DNA from: Bradyrhizobium sp. LHD-71 | Lineage (GTDB): Bacteria > Pseudomonadota > Alphaproteobacteria > Rhizobiales > Xanthobacteraceae | Direction of reading: 5' to 3' | NCBI RefSeq assembly: GCF_031157255.1 | Contig: NZ_JAVIFX010000042.1 | Span: 1 to 49,841 of the forward strand | Length of the DNA: 49,841 bases | Shown here: piece by piece, positions 41,508 to 49,841 of the stretch | Position numbering within the stretch: position 1 is the first letter of the stretch | Layout: each line of letters starts with the position of its first letter | The notes under the pieces: generated by a model | What the model saw: only the letters and a program-made list of their open reading frames with translations | Database searches by the model: none | What the model was told of the DNA's origin: nothing | Position numbers and translations under genes: made by a program

Positions 41508-42278
41508 ATGAGCAAGGACAGCGATGGGTTCGTGCGGGCAATTGCGCGCGGCTTCTGCATAATCGAGGCGCTGGGAAAGCCACCGGGGCGGCATACGCTC
41601 TCGGAAGCCGCGGAGCATGCCAACCTCAACCGCGCGACCGCGCGGCGCATTCTCGCGACGCTCGTCAGCCTGAAGTATTGCGATTCCGATGGCCGCTATT
41701 TCAGTTTGAGGCCACGCGCGCTGGGCCTCGGGCTATCGTACCTCAACGCCCTTCCCTATTGGGCCTACGCACAGCGCGCGCTGGAAGACCTTCGCAACGA
41801 GATCGGCGAGTCCTGCGCGCTTGCCGTGCTCGACGAGCGCGACATCGTCTATGCGCTGCGACTGCCCGCGCGGCGCATCCTGTCGGCAAACCTCGGCATC
41901 GGCAGCCGCCTGCCGGCGCACCTCGTGTCGCTTGGACGCGTCCTGCTCGCGGCACTGCCACCGAAAGAGCGCGAAGACTATTTCGCAAATGTCGAGCTTC
42001 CTCCCGTGACACCGCGCACCGTGACCGACCGGCACCGGTTGATCGACATTCTCGCAAGCATCGCGGAAGACGGATATGCGTGGGTCGACGGCGAGCTTGA
42101 CCCCGCCATCTGCGGCATTGCAGTTCCGTTACGTGATCAAGCGGGCCGCGTCGTCGCGGCCATCAGCGTCAACACGATTTCAGGAACGTTCGGCGAAGCC
42201 GCAGCCAGAAAGAAATTCCTGCTGCCGCTCAAGCGCACCGCGCAGGATATTCGCACACAAATGGCGTCGGGAAGGTAG
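41508..42278 (+). CDS. IclR family transcriptional regulator (PcaR/PobR-like)
   Basis: A 256-residue regulator with N-terminal winged helix (FVRAIARGFCIIEALGK, LNRATARRILATLVSLKYC) and effector domain marked by IGSRLPAHLVSLGRVLLA and CGIAVPLRDQAGRVVAAISV. It is clearly related to the IclR protein at 23088 in both domains. AGGAG precedes the ATG at 41508; the ORF is open from 41451 through the second operator copy, so the later start is right. Faces the MaoC-TctC unit, which it probably controls. Confidence 0.92.
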   Translation: MSKDSDGFVRAIARGFCIIEALGKPPGRHTLSEAAEHANLNRATARRILATLVSLKYCDSDGRYFSLRPRALGLGLSYLNALPYWAYAQRALEDLRNEIGESCALAVLDERDIVYALRLPARRILSANLGIGSRLPAHLVSLGRVLLAALPPKEREDYFANVELPPVTPRTVTDRHRLIDILASIAEDGYAWVDGELDPAICGIAVPLRDQAGRVVAAISVNTISGTFGEAAARKKFLLPLKRTAQDIRTQMASGR

Positions 42279-42516
42279 CTTGCGTCACTCCGTCGTGCGC
42301 GCGTGTCGGCAACAGGTATCGACCATTGTTCACGCGGATCTCTTCGGTTGTCGACTGTCTCCGTCTTGCTCCAAACTCAAAGGCGCGCGAAAGCTGTACG
42401 CATGGCCGTGATGGCGCGCGCACTCGCAACGAAGCAGCAAGTGCTCAAAGCGGTGATGACTTACGCATTCCTGGAACCGTGAATGATCAATATTCGGCGC
42501 GATGGGCCGGCCGCGT

Positions 42517-43188
42517 TCACGGCGAATAGGTGGTAAGAATCCGCAGCCGCGCGCTTTCTACATGGTTCAGCATCGCCTGGCTCGCACCCACCGCATCATG
42601 AGCAGCGATCTTTTCAACGATGTCGCGATGTTCATGGAGCGAGGGTTGGGGCGCGAGGCTCCGGCGGCGGAATAACGTCAATTCCTTTGTGATCCGGCTG
42701 TAGATCGCCAGGAGCCTGCTGTTGCCGGTCATCTCGAAGATGCGCCGATGAAGTCCGAGATTCAAAGCCCCGTATTCGGCCGCTTCGTCTCGAGCGATCG
42801 CCTTCTCCATACGCTTGACGATCGCGCGCAACTCTCGGACCTCGTCCTCCGTAATTTTCTCGGCGAGAATCTTGACGGCCAACGCTTCGAGCGCCCCGCG
42901 CACGACGTAGTTCTGATCCGCCCGCTCAAGATCGACCTCGCGTACGAAAACGCCGCGGTTCTTCTCGAAACGGACCAAACCCATTTCTTCGAGACTTCGA
43001 AAAGCTTCGCGGATAGGCCCGCGGCTGACGCCGAGGCGGAGCGCCATTTCAGCCTCGCCGATCTTATCGCCGGGACGAAGCTCACCAGACAGGATCAATT
43101 TCTCAATCTCTTCCTGCGCCGCCGAGGCCAAGGAGCGATTTCGGAGCAGAGCAAGGGCACTTTCCGCCGGCGCAGCCTCATTTGTCAT
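42517..43188 (-). CDS. GntR family regulator, FCD (FadR/VanR) type
   Basis: A 223-residue regulator: winged helix (AAQEEIEKLILSGELRPGDK, LRLGVSRGPIREAFRSLEEMG) and helical FCD domain with NLGLHRRIFEMTGNS and HEHRDIV supplying the usual metal or ligand residues. I start it at 43188; a longer start at 43248 would place the TTGTAGACAA operator inside the coding region. Neither start has a strong ribosome site. It faces the phosphodiesterase/ABC operon at 43371-49736 and is its probable regulator. The 238 bp downstream to the convergent IclR gene hold nothing I recognise. Confidence 0.88.
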   Translation of the reverse strand: MTNEAAPAESALALLRNRSLASAAQEEIEKLILSGELRPGDKIGEAEMALRLGVSRGPIREAFRSLEEMGLVRFEKNRGVFVREVDLERADQNYVVRGALEALAVKILAEKITEDEVRELRAIVKRMEKAIARDEAAEYGALNLGLHRRIFEMTGNSRLLAIYSRITKELTLFRRRSLAPQPSLHEHRDIVEKIAAHDAVGASQAMLNHVESARLRILTTYSP

Positions 43189-43221
43189 GACAGCAATAGA
43201 GACCGACGGGTTCCAGATTGT

Positions 43222-43246
43222 CAATTGTCTTTTGTCTACAATTGTC
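43222..43246. promoter_or_regulatory. FCD-type GntR operator
   Basis: Palindrome TTGTCTACAA (43232-43241) fits the TNGTNNACNA form typical of FCD GntR regulators. It is flanked by two direct copies of GACAATTG on the minus strand (43222-43229 and 43239-43246). It lies between the divergent GntR gene and the phosphodiesterase gene, so autoregulation and control of the transport operon are likely. Confidence 0.65.
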
Positions 43247-43370
43247 ATGTCGGCGTAACAGTCGGGGCATATCGAAAGGGCCGACGGTGGCCTCGAGTTC
43301 TCGCGGTCAAGAACACGGGCAGTCCGCGGGCTGCGCGAATTTCGTCTCGTGAAGCAGGATCCCGCTGAAC

Positions 43371-44678
43371 ATGCGTCGCACGATCATCGTTGTGCTTGAT
43401 GGATTACGGCGCGATATGATCAGCGCCGAACATACTCCCCACTTGATGGCTTTCGCTGAACAGGCGGAGCGCTTCTCGGGCTATCGTTCGGTCTTCCCCT
43501 CGGCCACGCGCGTCGTATCCGCGACACTTGCCACCGGCTGCTATCCGTCCCGGCACGAACTTCAGGGAAACTCCCTCGCTCTTCTCGAAGACGGAGCGCT
43601 GGTCCCGCATGATGCGGGCCATCCTGAGTTTCTACAGCATAAGCGGCGGGTCACCGGCCGATCGCTTGCGGTCCCCACCCTGGCTGAACGATTGAAGGAT
43701 GCTGGCGGGGCGATTGTGTTCAACAACGTCTCGCCGGGAGCGGCCTACGCGCACGATCCCGATGGCTTTGGCTTCGTCTATCACCGCGCCGGTTCGTTCG
43801 GGCCAGATCGAACCCAGCCGGGTCGATTGCTGCTTCCAGAGACCGAGCAGCTCCACGTGACGCTCGACACCGATGGTGACCGGCGCATGACCGAGCGCTT
43901 TGTGTCCGAGGCTCTGCGTAAACGCCGCCCTGCCCTCGCCGTGCTCTGGCTCGGTGAACCTGACCACATTCAACACAACGCGCCACTGGGCTCACCGCAG
44001 CATCTGGCAGCCTTGAGCGAAGCCGATCGCCATGCGGGCCTTGTCATCTCCGCAGTGAACCGGATGAGCGATGAAGGCGATGATCCCCTCCTGATCGTCG
44101 CCTCGGATCATGGCCACCAAACAGTCAGCGGTGTCGTCGACATTGACAGCGAACTGATCGATGCGGGCCTGAAGGCGAACGCGGATTCGGGCGACGTGCT
44201 CGCAATCTCGAATGGAACGTCTGCTCTTGTCTACGTCCATCCGGATCACGAGCGTATCGTTCCCAGCCTCCATGACTTCTTGCAGTCACGCGCTTGGGCC
44301 GGCGAGGTCGTCGACGCCGCCAGCCTTTGCACCGTTGGTCAGGCGCCGCGACACGGGCTCGCCTTCGCCGTATCCCTCAAATCCGACGATACACCGAATG
44401 CGTACGGCATCCGCGGTTCGAGCCTCGTTGCAAAACCAAGCAGCGGCAAGTCGGATCGTCTCGGTTGCGGTCAGCACGGCGGACTTGCCGCGTATGAGCA
44501 ATCGCCCTTCCTCATGATCGATGGTGCGGGTTTCCAGTCCGGCGTCGAGCGCTCCGATCCCGTCGCTGTCGTCGACATCGCGCCGACCGTGCTGCGCCAC
44601 CTCGGCGTCCAAGCCGATGGCATGGATGGGCAGCCGCTTCAGCGCACGATTCCCGAACGGATGGAGATACGACCGTGA
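43371..44678 (+). CDS. Alkaline-phosphatase-superfamily phosphodiesterase/nucleotide pyrophosphatase
   Basis: A 435-residue metallohydrolase with two-metal site: Asp10 (VVLDGLRRD), nucleophile region Ser44/Thr46 (FPSATRVVSATLATG), Asp198 and His202 (GEPDHIQHN), Asp246-His247 (ASDHGH) and a late His (GQHGG). It belongs to the type I phosphodiesterase/nucleotide pyrophosphatase group, which also includes phosphonate hydrolases. There is no signal peptide, so it acts in the cytoplasm, unlike most secreted relatives. Its stop overlaps the GTG of the next gene (GTGA), making it the first gene of a five-gene uptake operon. It may cleave the phospho-compound brought in by the ABC importer. Confidence 0.87.
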   Translation: MRRTIIVVLDGLRRDMISAEHTPHLMAFAEQAERFSGYRSVFPSATRVVSATLATGCYPSRHELQGNSLALLEDGALVPHDAGHPEFLQHKRRVTGRSLAVPTLAERLKDAGGAIVFNNVSPGAAYAHDPDGFGFVYHRAGSFGPDRTQPGRLLLPETEQLHVTLDTDGDRRMTERFVSEALRKRRPALAVLWLGEPDHIQHNAPLGSPQHLAALSEADRHAGLVISAVNRMSDEGDDPLLIVASDHGHQTVSGVVDIDSELIDAGLKANADSGDVLAISNGTSALVYVHPDHERIVPSLHDFLQSRAWAGEVVDAASLCTVGQAPRHGLAFAVSLKSDDTPNAYGIRGSSLVAKPSSGKSDRLGCGQHGGLAAYEQSPFLMIDGAGFQSGVERSDPVAVVDIAPTVLRHLGVQADGMDGQPLQRTIPERMEIRP

Positions 44679-46219
44679 CGAACCACGTTTCCTTGATGAA
44701 CCGCCGCCGCGTTCTGGCCGGCGGAGCCGCGCTTGGCATCGCGACCGTGCTGCCCTGGAGGGCGGACGCCTCAGAGGTGCGGCGCGGCGGCGTGCTGAAA
44801 TATGCGACTTTGGGCCTCGATACGGCCGATCCGCACCGCCACACCGGCAGCATTGCCGTGCAACAGCTCTATGTCGAAGCGCTGACCTCGATCGGACCGG
44901 ACGGAAATGTCGAGCCGTTCCTGGCGGAATCGTTCGATCTGTCGGAGGACGGCAAGATCTACACATTCCGCCTTCGCGAAGGCGTCAAATTCCACAATGA
45001 CGAAGTGCTCACCGCATCCGATGTCGTCGCCAACATCGAGCGCGTCAAGTCGAAGGTCTCGGGCGGCTGGCTCGCATCGGCCATGAAGCTCGTCGACGCC
45101 ATCAATGCGCCGGACGCACGCACGGTCGTTCTGGCGCTCAAGGAGCCCTATTCGCCGCTACTCAATCTGATGTCCGAGCTATGGATTCTCTCCCCGAAAT
45201 CGGAGGGCTGGGCCGACACGATCCGCACACCCATCGGCACCGGGCCGTTCCGCTTTGGAGAGTGGCAGCCGAGAGTCAAGCTCGTCGCGCCGGCACACAA
45301 GGCATATTGGCGTGAAGGCATGCCCTATCTCGAGGCGGTGGAGGCCGATCTGCGGGACGACGTGGACATGGCTTTGGCATTGCGCGCCGGCGACCTCCAC
45401 GTGGCAAAGGTCTCCCGCGAGGTTGCGGCACAACTCGGACGCTCTACAGACATCGCGGTAACATCACTCAAGGACAGCAGCTGGTTCTTTGTGTCCTTCA
45501 ACAACCGAAGCCCGCGCCCTCCCTTCAACGACCTGCGCGTGCGCCAGGCGATCGCCTATGCCGTCGACAAGACCGCTTTCATGCGTTTCGCGGCCGGTGG
45601 AACGGGCGTCGTCACCAATCAGATGATCGCTCCGGGCAATATTTACTTCGACAAGGCACAGCATGATGCCGATCCTCATGCAAAGCCTGATCTCGAAAAG
45701 GCCAAGCGATTGCTGGCCGACGCGGGTGTGAAGCCGGCGGAAACACGCCTTGAACTCGTCTCATGGCAGGAGAACTATCCGCAGGTCGTGGTGCAGATGA
45801 TCAGGCGCCTCGGCTTCCAGGTGAACCATGTGGCGCTCGACGACCTTGGCGCACAGAAGCGTCTGGGCCAGTACGATTGGGACCTCGCGGTCATGAGCTC
45901 AGGCCCGCGCGCCGACGTGTTCTTGCGCTATGTGCGGCTGATGAGCGATGGCCCCAATCCGGTCTTGTGGGGCGGCGTGCAAGATCCGGAGTTCGACAAG
46001 CTGGTGCGGGCGGCGGTCGCCGAGCCGGACCTGCCCGATCGAAAGGCCCTCTACACGAAGGCCTGGCAGCGTGTTCTCGATAACTACTACACCGTCGTGC
46101 TCGGCCATGCCTCGGACACCATCGCCCTCCGCCGGCAAGTGAAGGGCTATGAGCCTGGCTTCACCTGGTCGCCGAATTGGGCGAGCGGCGGCATCGCGCA
46201 AACCTGGCTTTCCGCGTAA
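44675..46219 (+). CDS. Oligopeptide-type ABC transporter substrate-binding protein
   Basis: A 514-residue periplasmic protein of solute-binding family 5 (DppA/OppA-like). Signal with twin arginine and a hydrophobic run (NRRRVLAGGAALGIATVL). Landmarks: GGVLKYATLGLDTADPH, PFLAESFDLSEDGKIYTFRL, GVKFHNDEVLTASDV, GTGPFRFGEW and DLRVRQAIAYAVDK. The GTG at 44675 overlaps the phosphodiesterase stop. Members bind peptides, nickel chelates, opines or glycosides; the ligand is unknown. Confidence 0.92.
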   Translation: MTNHVSLMNRRRVLAGGAALGIATVLPWRADASEVRRGGVLKYATLGLDTADPHRHTGSIAVQQLYVEALTSIGPDGNVEPFLAESFDLSEDGKIYTFRLREGVKFHNDEVLTASDVVANIERVKSKVSGGWLASAMKLVDAINAPDARTVVLALKEPYSPLLNLMSELWILSPKSEGWADTIRTPIGTGPFRFGEWQPRVKLVAPAHKAYWREGMPYLEAVEADLRDDVDMALALRAGDLHVAKVSREVAAQLGRSTDIAVTSLKDSSWFFVSFNNRSPRPPFNDLRVRQAIAYAVDKTAFMRFAAGGTGVVTNQMIAPGNIYFDKAQHDADPHAKPDLEKAKRLLADAGVKPAETRLELVSWQENYPQVVVQMIRRLGFQVNHVALDDLGAQKRLGQYDWDLAVMSSGPRADVFLRYVRLMSDGPNPVLWGGVQDPEFDKLVRAAVAEPDLPDRKALYTKAWQRVLDNYYTVVLGHASDTIALRRQVKGYEPGFTWSPNWASGGIAQTWLSA

Positions 46220-46222
46220 ACC

Positions 46223-47107
46223 GTGTCGCTTGTCCTCACGACAGCGGTGCGCCGCGCCGCTTGGGCCGGGCTTCCGGCCCCGGCCCTCGTTGCGGCCGCC
46301 GCAGTGCTTGCGCTCGCCGTCATCGGTGCCGCCGCGCCGATGATTGCACCTTACGATCCGCTCGATCAGGATCTTCTCGCGCTCAACCAGATGCCTGATG
46401 CCGTGCATTGGCTCGGCACGGATCACATCGGGCGAGACGTGCTGTCGCGGCTGGTCATGGGCACGCGCACGACGCTTCTCGTGGGCGTCGGCGGCGCAGC
46501 CGCTGCCTTTGCCATCGGGGCCGGTCTCGGCCTGCTCGCCCTTGCCCTCGGCAGGATCGTCGAAGGGCTGGTGTTTGGCGCCATCGATGTCGTTCGCGCG
46601 ATGCCGGGCGTTCTGCTCGCGCTTCTCTTGATCGTCGCGCTCGGAGCCGGTGTCGTGCCGGTGACGATCGCGCTCGGCATCTCGTTTGCACCGTTCTTCG
46701 CCCACGTGGCGCGCGCAGCCTACCAGCGCGAAATGGCGCAGGACTACGTCACCGCCGCACGGATGTTCGGCGGCGGCCCGCTTCATGTCTTGTCTCTTCA
46801 TGTCGCGCCCAATCTTGTCGGTGTACTCGTCACGCAAGCCGCCATCATCCTGCCGCGCTGCATCGTCACGGAATCGGTGCTGAGCTTTCTCGGTCTTGGC
46901 GCCTCGCCGGATGCACCGACGTGGGGACGGATGGTCGCGGACGCAAGCCGCTACATCGAGGTCGCACCCCATACGATCCTTGCCCCCGTGCTCGCGATCA
47001 TTGTTCTCACTGCCAGCCTTTCGCTCCTTGGCGACCATGTGCGCCAGCGACTCGACCCGTTGCGCCACGTCCGCCGACAATCCCCCGTCGAGGAGCCGAC
47101 GTCGTGA
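46223..47107 (+). CDS. ABC transporter permease (DppC-like)
   Basis: A 294-residue permease. The N-terminal signature of DppC/OppC proteins is present (HWLGTDHIGRDVLSRLVMGTR), followed by about five more helices and the EAA-type loop YVTAARMFGGGPLHVLSLHV. The GTG at 46223 starts three bases after the binding-protein stop. In most operons the DppB-type gene precedes DppC; here DppC comes first. Confidence 0.9.
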   Translation: MSLVLTTAVRRAAWAGLPAPALVAAAAVLALAVIGAAAPMIAPYDPLDQDLLALNQMPDAVHWLGTDHIGRDVLSRLVMGTRTTLLVGVGGAAAAFAIGAGLGLLALALGRIVEGLVFGAIDVVRAMPGVLLALLLIVALGAGVVPVTIALGISFAPFFAHVARAAYQREMAQDYVTAARMFGGGPLHVLSLHVAPNLVGVLVTQAAIILPRCIVTESVLSFLGLGASPDAPTWGRMVADASRYIEVAPHTILAPVLAIIVLTASLSLLGDHVRQRLDPLRHVRRQSPVEEPTS

Positions 47108-48015
47108 AGCAATCCATCGACATCGGCCTGCGGCTCGTGAAGGCACTCGGCCAAGCGCTGGGAATTGTCGTGCTGGTCTTCTTCTTGTCGCGGATCGTCC
47201 CCGGCGACACCGTGGACATGCTGGCCGCGCAAGGCGACCTTACCGAGAGCCAGCAGCAGGCGATGCGGCACAGCCTCGGACTGGATCGGTCTGCCGTCCA
47301 GCAGTTCGTGAGCTGGGCGGCAGCGGCCGCTCACGGCGATTTCGGAGAATCGCTGCGCTTCAAGCGTCCCGTGGCCGACATGCTTGCAACCGCACTGCCG
47401 ACCACGCTGGTTTTTGCCGGCTTGAGTTTTCTCGTCGGCGTCGGCCTTGCGTTCGGCCTCGCGGTCGGTGCGGTCATGACCCAGAGCCGGGCTATCACTG
47501 CGCTTGTGGACGCGGTCAACGTCTGGTCGATCGCCCTGCCGACGTTCTGCGTCGGCGTGGTCGGAATCCTGGTTCTCTCGGTCTGGCTCGGGTGGCTTCC
47601 GGTTCTTGGCGGCATGCTGCTCCCGGTGCTGATCATCGGCATCGACAGCGCCGGCCAGATGGTAAAGCCGCTGCATGAGGAACTGCGGGAGGCCGCGACC
47701 TCAGCGCATGTACGAACCGCCCGCGCCAAGGGCGTGAGCGCGCTTCGGGTTGCCCTCGTCCATCTGCTTCCAGCTGCACTGCCAGTTGCTCTCGCCTTGT
47801 CCGGCCTCGTGCTTGCCGGGCTGGTAGCAGGCACGCTGACCATGGAGGTGCTGTTCGGCTTGCCGGGCATCGGCAGCCTGACCCTCAGCGCGATCCACGG
47901 ACGCGACTACCCCGTGATCCAGGCCGCCATCGTCGTGATCGCCGTGGCACTGGTGGCGATCAATTCGGTCATCGACATCCTGCACCGCCTGATCGACCCG
48001 CGACTTGCCACATGA
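47104..48015 (+). CDS. ABC transporter permease (DppB-like)
   Basis: A 303-residue permease with the DppB-type opening (first helix, then FFLSRIVPGDTVDML and HSLGLDRSAVQQFVSW) and C-terminal FGLPGIGSLTLSAIHGRDYPVIQ. The EAA-like loop is VRTARAKGVSALRVALVHLL. The GTG at 47104 overlaps the DppC stop by four bases (GTGA). Forms the channel with DppC. Confidence 0.9.
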   Translation: MKQSIDIGLRLVKALGQALGIVVLVFFLSRIVPGDTVDMLAAQGDLTESQQQAMRHSLGLDRSAVQQFVSWAAAAAHGDFGESLRFKRPVADMLATALPTTLVFAGLSFLVGVGLAFGLAVGAVMTQSRAITALVDAVNVWSIALPTFCVGVVGILVLSVWLGWLPVLGGMLLPVLIIGIDSAGQMVKPLHEELREAATSAHVRTARAKGVSALRVALVHLLPAALPVALALSGLVLAGLVAGTLTMEVLFGLPGIGSLTLSAIHGRDYPVIQAAIVVIAVALVAINSVIDILHRLIDPRLAT

Positions 48016-49736
48016 CTTCGCCCTCAACCATGCTCCAGATCCGCAACCTGTCCATCCACGGATCCGGTCGGACCCTCGTTCGCGATCTTTCCTTGACCGT
48101 GCCGCGAGGTCATACGCTCGCACTGCTCGGCGAGTCCGGCTCGGGCAAATCGCTTTCCGCACTGGCTATCATGGGCCTCCTGCCGAGCGGGCTTTCACTC
48201 GGATCCGCCTCGCGCGTCTTCTTCGCCGGGGATGCTCTTCCGCTGCACGATGACGCCGCGATGCGCGCCTTTCGCGGCCGCCGCCTCGCGATCATCTTCC
48301 AAGACCCGATGGCATGCCTGAACCCGTTCATGCGCGTGGGCAGCCAGATCGAAGAGGCGCTGACGCGCCTGGGCGTGCGCGCCTCAGCAGAGCGCAAAAG
48401 CCGCGTTTTGGAGCTTCTGCGCGAAGTCGAGCTGCCCGAGCCCTCGACCCTTGCGCGCCGCTACCCGCACGAGCTGTCCGGCGGACAGCAACAACGCATC
48501 ATGATTGCGATGGCGCTGGCCGGAGAGCCGGATCTGCTCATTGCCGACGAGCCGACCAGTGCGCTCGACGCCACCGTCCAGGCCGAGATCGTCAAGCTGC
48601 TCGCCGACCTCCAGCGTCGCCGTCAGATGGCGATGCTTTTCATCACCCATGATTTGGCGGTGGCTGCCGCCCTGGCGCATGATGTCGCAATCATGCGCGC
48701 AGGCGAACTCGTCGAGTGCGGACAAGCCTCGTCGGTTCTCTCCACCCCCAAGCATTCCTATACGGAGAGACTCGTTTCCGCACGTCGCCAGTTGTTGGCG
48801 CATCGTCCGAAAAGCGCCTGGTCCGGACCCGATTCGGGACGGCCACCGCTGTCTCGAAAGGAGCCTGCACTCCAAAAAGGACCGGGAGCGCATCTTGATT
48901 CCGTCAAATCGCAATGTTCGCCAATCACGCCGGTCCTGCAAGCGCTCCCGTCCAAAGGCGATCCGCTCGTTGTCCTGAAGCGTGTATCCATCGACTATCC
49001 CGCGCGAAATTTTTTTGGCGCGCCATTTCGCGCTGTCAAAGACGCGACGTTCGACCTGAGGGCGGGACGCACGCTTGGCATCCTCGGCGAATCGGGCTCC
49101 GGCAAGAGCACCATCGCCGCTTCCGTGGCCGGCCTGCGACGTCCCTGCTCCGGTCGGATCAACGTGCTGGGATGCGAGCTGACGCCGAAGCGTTGGCAGC
49201 TACCGCCCGCTCTTCGGCGTCGATGCCAGCTCATCTTTCAGAATCCCTATGGAGCGCTCAATCCGCGGCTCACGATCGAGCGGCTGATGAGCGAACCGCT
49301 GCGCCTGGCCAACACCGCGCCGGCCGCCTGTCGTGAGCGCGTTGCGGATGTGTTGAGCGAAGTCGGACTCGATGCATCGTTCCTTGCACGCTACCCGCAC
49401 CAACTGTCGGGCGGGCAGCGGCAGCGAATCTGCATTGCGCGGGCGCTTTTGTGCCGGCCGGATCTTCTCATCTGCGACGAGGTGGTTTCGGCCCTCGACA
49501 TGACCGTTCAGGTGCAGATCCTCGCGCTGCTGAAGCGGCTGCAGCAAGAGCACGGTTTCGGCATGCTCTTCGTCGGCCACGACATCGATGTCGTGCGCTG
49601 GATCGCCGATGATATTCTCGTCATGCACCAGGGTGCGATCGTCGATCGGCTTGGGGTGGATGATCTCTTCGATCCCGCACGTCACGAGTTCACCAGGCGG
49701 CTCGTGGCAGCTCGCCCCGGTCGACGCGCCGCGTGA
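48012..49736 (+). CDS. ABC transporter ATP-binding protein, DppD-DppF fusion
   Basis: A 574-residue protein with two complete nucleotide-binding domains. Domain 1: Walker A GESGSGKS (40-47), signature LSGGQ (155-159), Walker B Asp179-Glu180. Domain 2: GESGSGKS (359-366), LSGGQ (465-469), Asp489-Glu490. A linker of about 60 residues joins them. Fused DppD-DppF ATPases are common for this transporter type. The ATG at 48012 overlaps the DppB stop. It is the last gene; a module A repeat begins 34 bp downstream. Confidence 0.93.
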   Translation: MTSPSTMLQIRNLSIHGSGRTLVRDLSLTVPRGHTLALLGESGSGKSLSALAIMGLLPSGLSLGSASRVFFAGDALPLHDDAAMRAFRGRRLAIIFQDPMACLNPFMRVGSQIEEALTRLGVRASAERKSRVLELLREVELPEPSTLARRYPHELSGGQQQRIMIAMALAGEPDLLIADEPTSALDATVQAEIVKLLADLQRRRQMAMLFITHDLAVAAALAHDVAIMRAGELVECGQASSVLSTPKHSYTERLVSARRQLLAHRPKSAWSGPDSGRPPLSRKEPALQKGPGAHLDSVKSQCSPITPVLQALPSKGDPLVVLKRVSIDYPARNFFGAPFRAVKDATFDLRAGRTLGILGESGSGKSTIAASVAGLRRPCSGRINVLGCELTPKRWQLPPALRRRCQLIFQNPYGALNPRLTIERLMSEPLRLANTAPAACRERVADVLSEVGLDASFLARYPHQLSGGQRQRICIARALLCRPDLLICDEVVSALDMTVQVQILALLKRLQQEHGFGMLFVGHDIDVVRWIADDILVMHQGAIVDRLGVDDLFDPARHEFTRRLVAARPGRRAA

Positions 49737-49770
49737 CGAGCGCCAGTGCGAGACGGCAGCGATATGCTAG

Positions 49771-49841
49771 CTAGTGTCGTGGATCAGAAATTCGCACCAT
49801 CGTTGCCGCGAGTCCATCGTGCGAATTTCTGATCCATAAAC
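49771..49841. repeat. Module A palindromic repeat, copy 4 (cut by window end)
   Basis: The first 71 bases of module A, from CTAGTGTCGT to CCATAAAC, with one change (TTCGCACC for TTCGCGCC). It is directly preceded by another CTAG (49767-49770). The missing eight bases lie beyond the window. The last 22 bases equal the first 22 bases of the window. Confidence 0.9.

Noticed and set aside
46408-47103. Long N-terminal extension in frame with the DppB-like permease
   Set aside because: The extra 232 residues overlap DppC in another frame, are Arg/Ala/Pro-rich and lack membrane segments. The GTG at 47104 with its GTGA overlap is the real start.
45899-47146. 415-codon open frame on the minus strand
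   Set aside because: It lies fully opposite the binding protein and DppC genes. The translation is low-complexity, rich in Arg, Asp and His, as expected for the antisense of a high-GC gene.

Overview
The window looks like a chromosomal, catabolism-rich accessory region of an alphaproteobacterium of the order Hyphomicrobiales, most likely in or near Bradyrhizobium/Rhodopseudomonas/Xanthobacteraceae. I infer this from the high GC content, the PF04392-type binding protein with its MRRRxF..LVGGAxAWPL signal, the several Bug (TctC) receptors, the NsrR-globin operon and the dense set of GntR, IclR and TetR regulators. I see no tRNA, rRNA, CRISPR array, transposase or phage gene. Both ends of the window lie inside copies of the same palindromic repeat, so it may be a complete draft contig that was broken at repeats.

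Layout. 1-283: a tandem mosaic of two palindromic modules, A (79 bp) and B (76 bp). 322-4915: an HpcH/HpaI aldolase, then a TonB-dependent receptor with two small downstream genes, facing a TetR regulator across a twin operator. 4912-5011: another A plus truncated B repeat. 5012-6787: a nitric-oxide module (nsrR, truncated haemoglobin, DUF1971) with a 39-bp palindromic operator, facing a small membrane protein. 6831-7837: queE and queD. 8143-11412: a GntR regulator, an FAD oxidoreductase and an orphan Bug receptor. 11813-14696: a periplasmic binding protein followed at once by a membrane adenylate cyclase. 14686-17416: an M20-type peptidase and an amidohydrolase, each transcribed away from the other.

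17413-23879: a six-gene leftward operon (SDR, M24 protein, cupin, TctC, TctB, TctA) facing an IclR regulator. 24077-31383: a polyamine-type ABC importer followed by a 1133-residue molybdoenzyme that carries its own flavin reductase and ferredoxin domains. 31387-34994: an OmpR-type regulator facing an Asp/Glu-racemase-family enzyme and a hybrid PAS-kinase-receiver-HPt protein. 35133-37918: an ALDH7-like dehydrogenase and a class I aminotransferase. 37972-42278: a MetE-like protein, an orphan Bug receptor with a clear terminator, a HadA/HadB-like dehydratase pair and a second IclR regulator. 42517-49736: a GntR regulator facing a tightly overlapped operon of a cytosolic phosphodiesterase-superfamily enzyme and a complete oligopeptide-type ABC importer.

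The recurring design is: local regulator, solute capture (TTT or ABC transporter), then one or two enzymes. The substrates cannot be read from sequence alone. The most unusual items are the mosaic repeats, the binding-protein/cyclase pair, the self-contained molybdoenzyme fusion, two enzymes of one operon that have lost family catalytic residues, and a shared palindromic operator beside both IclR genes.
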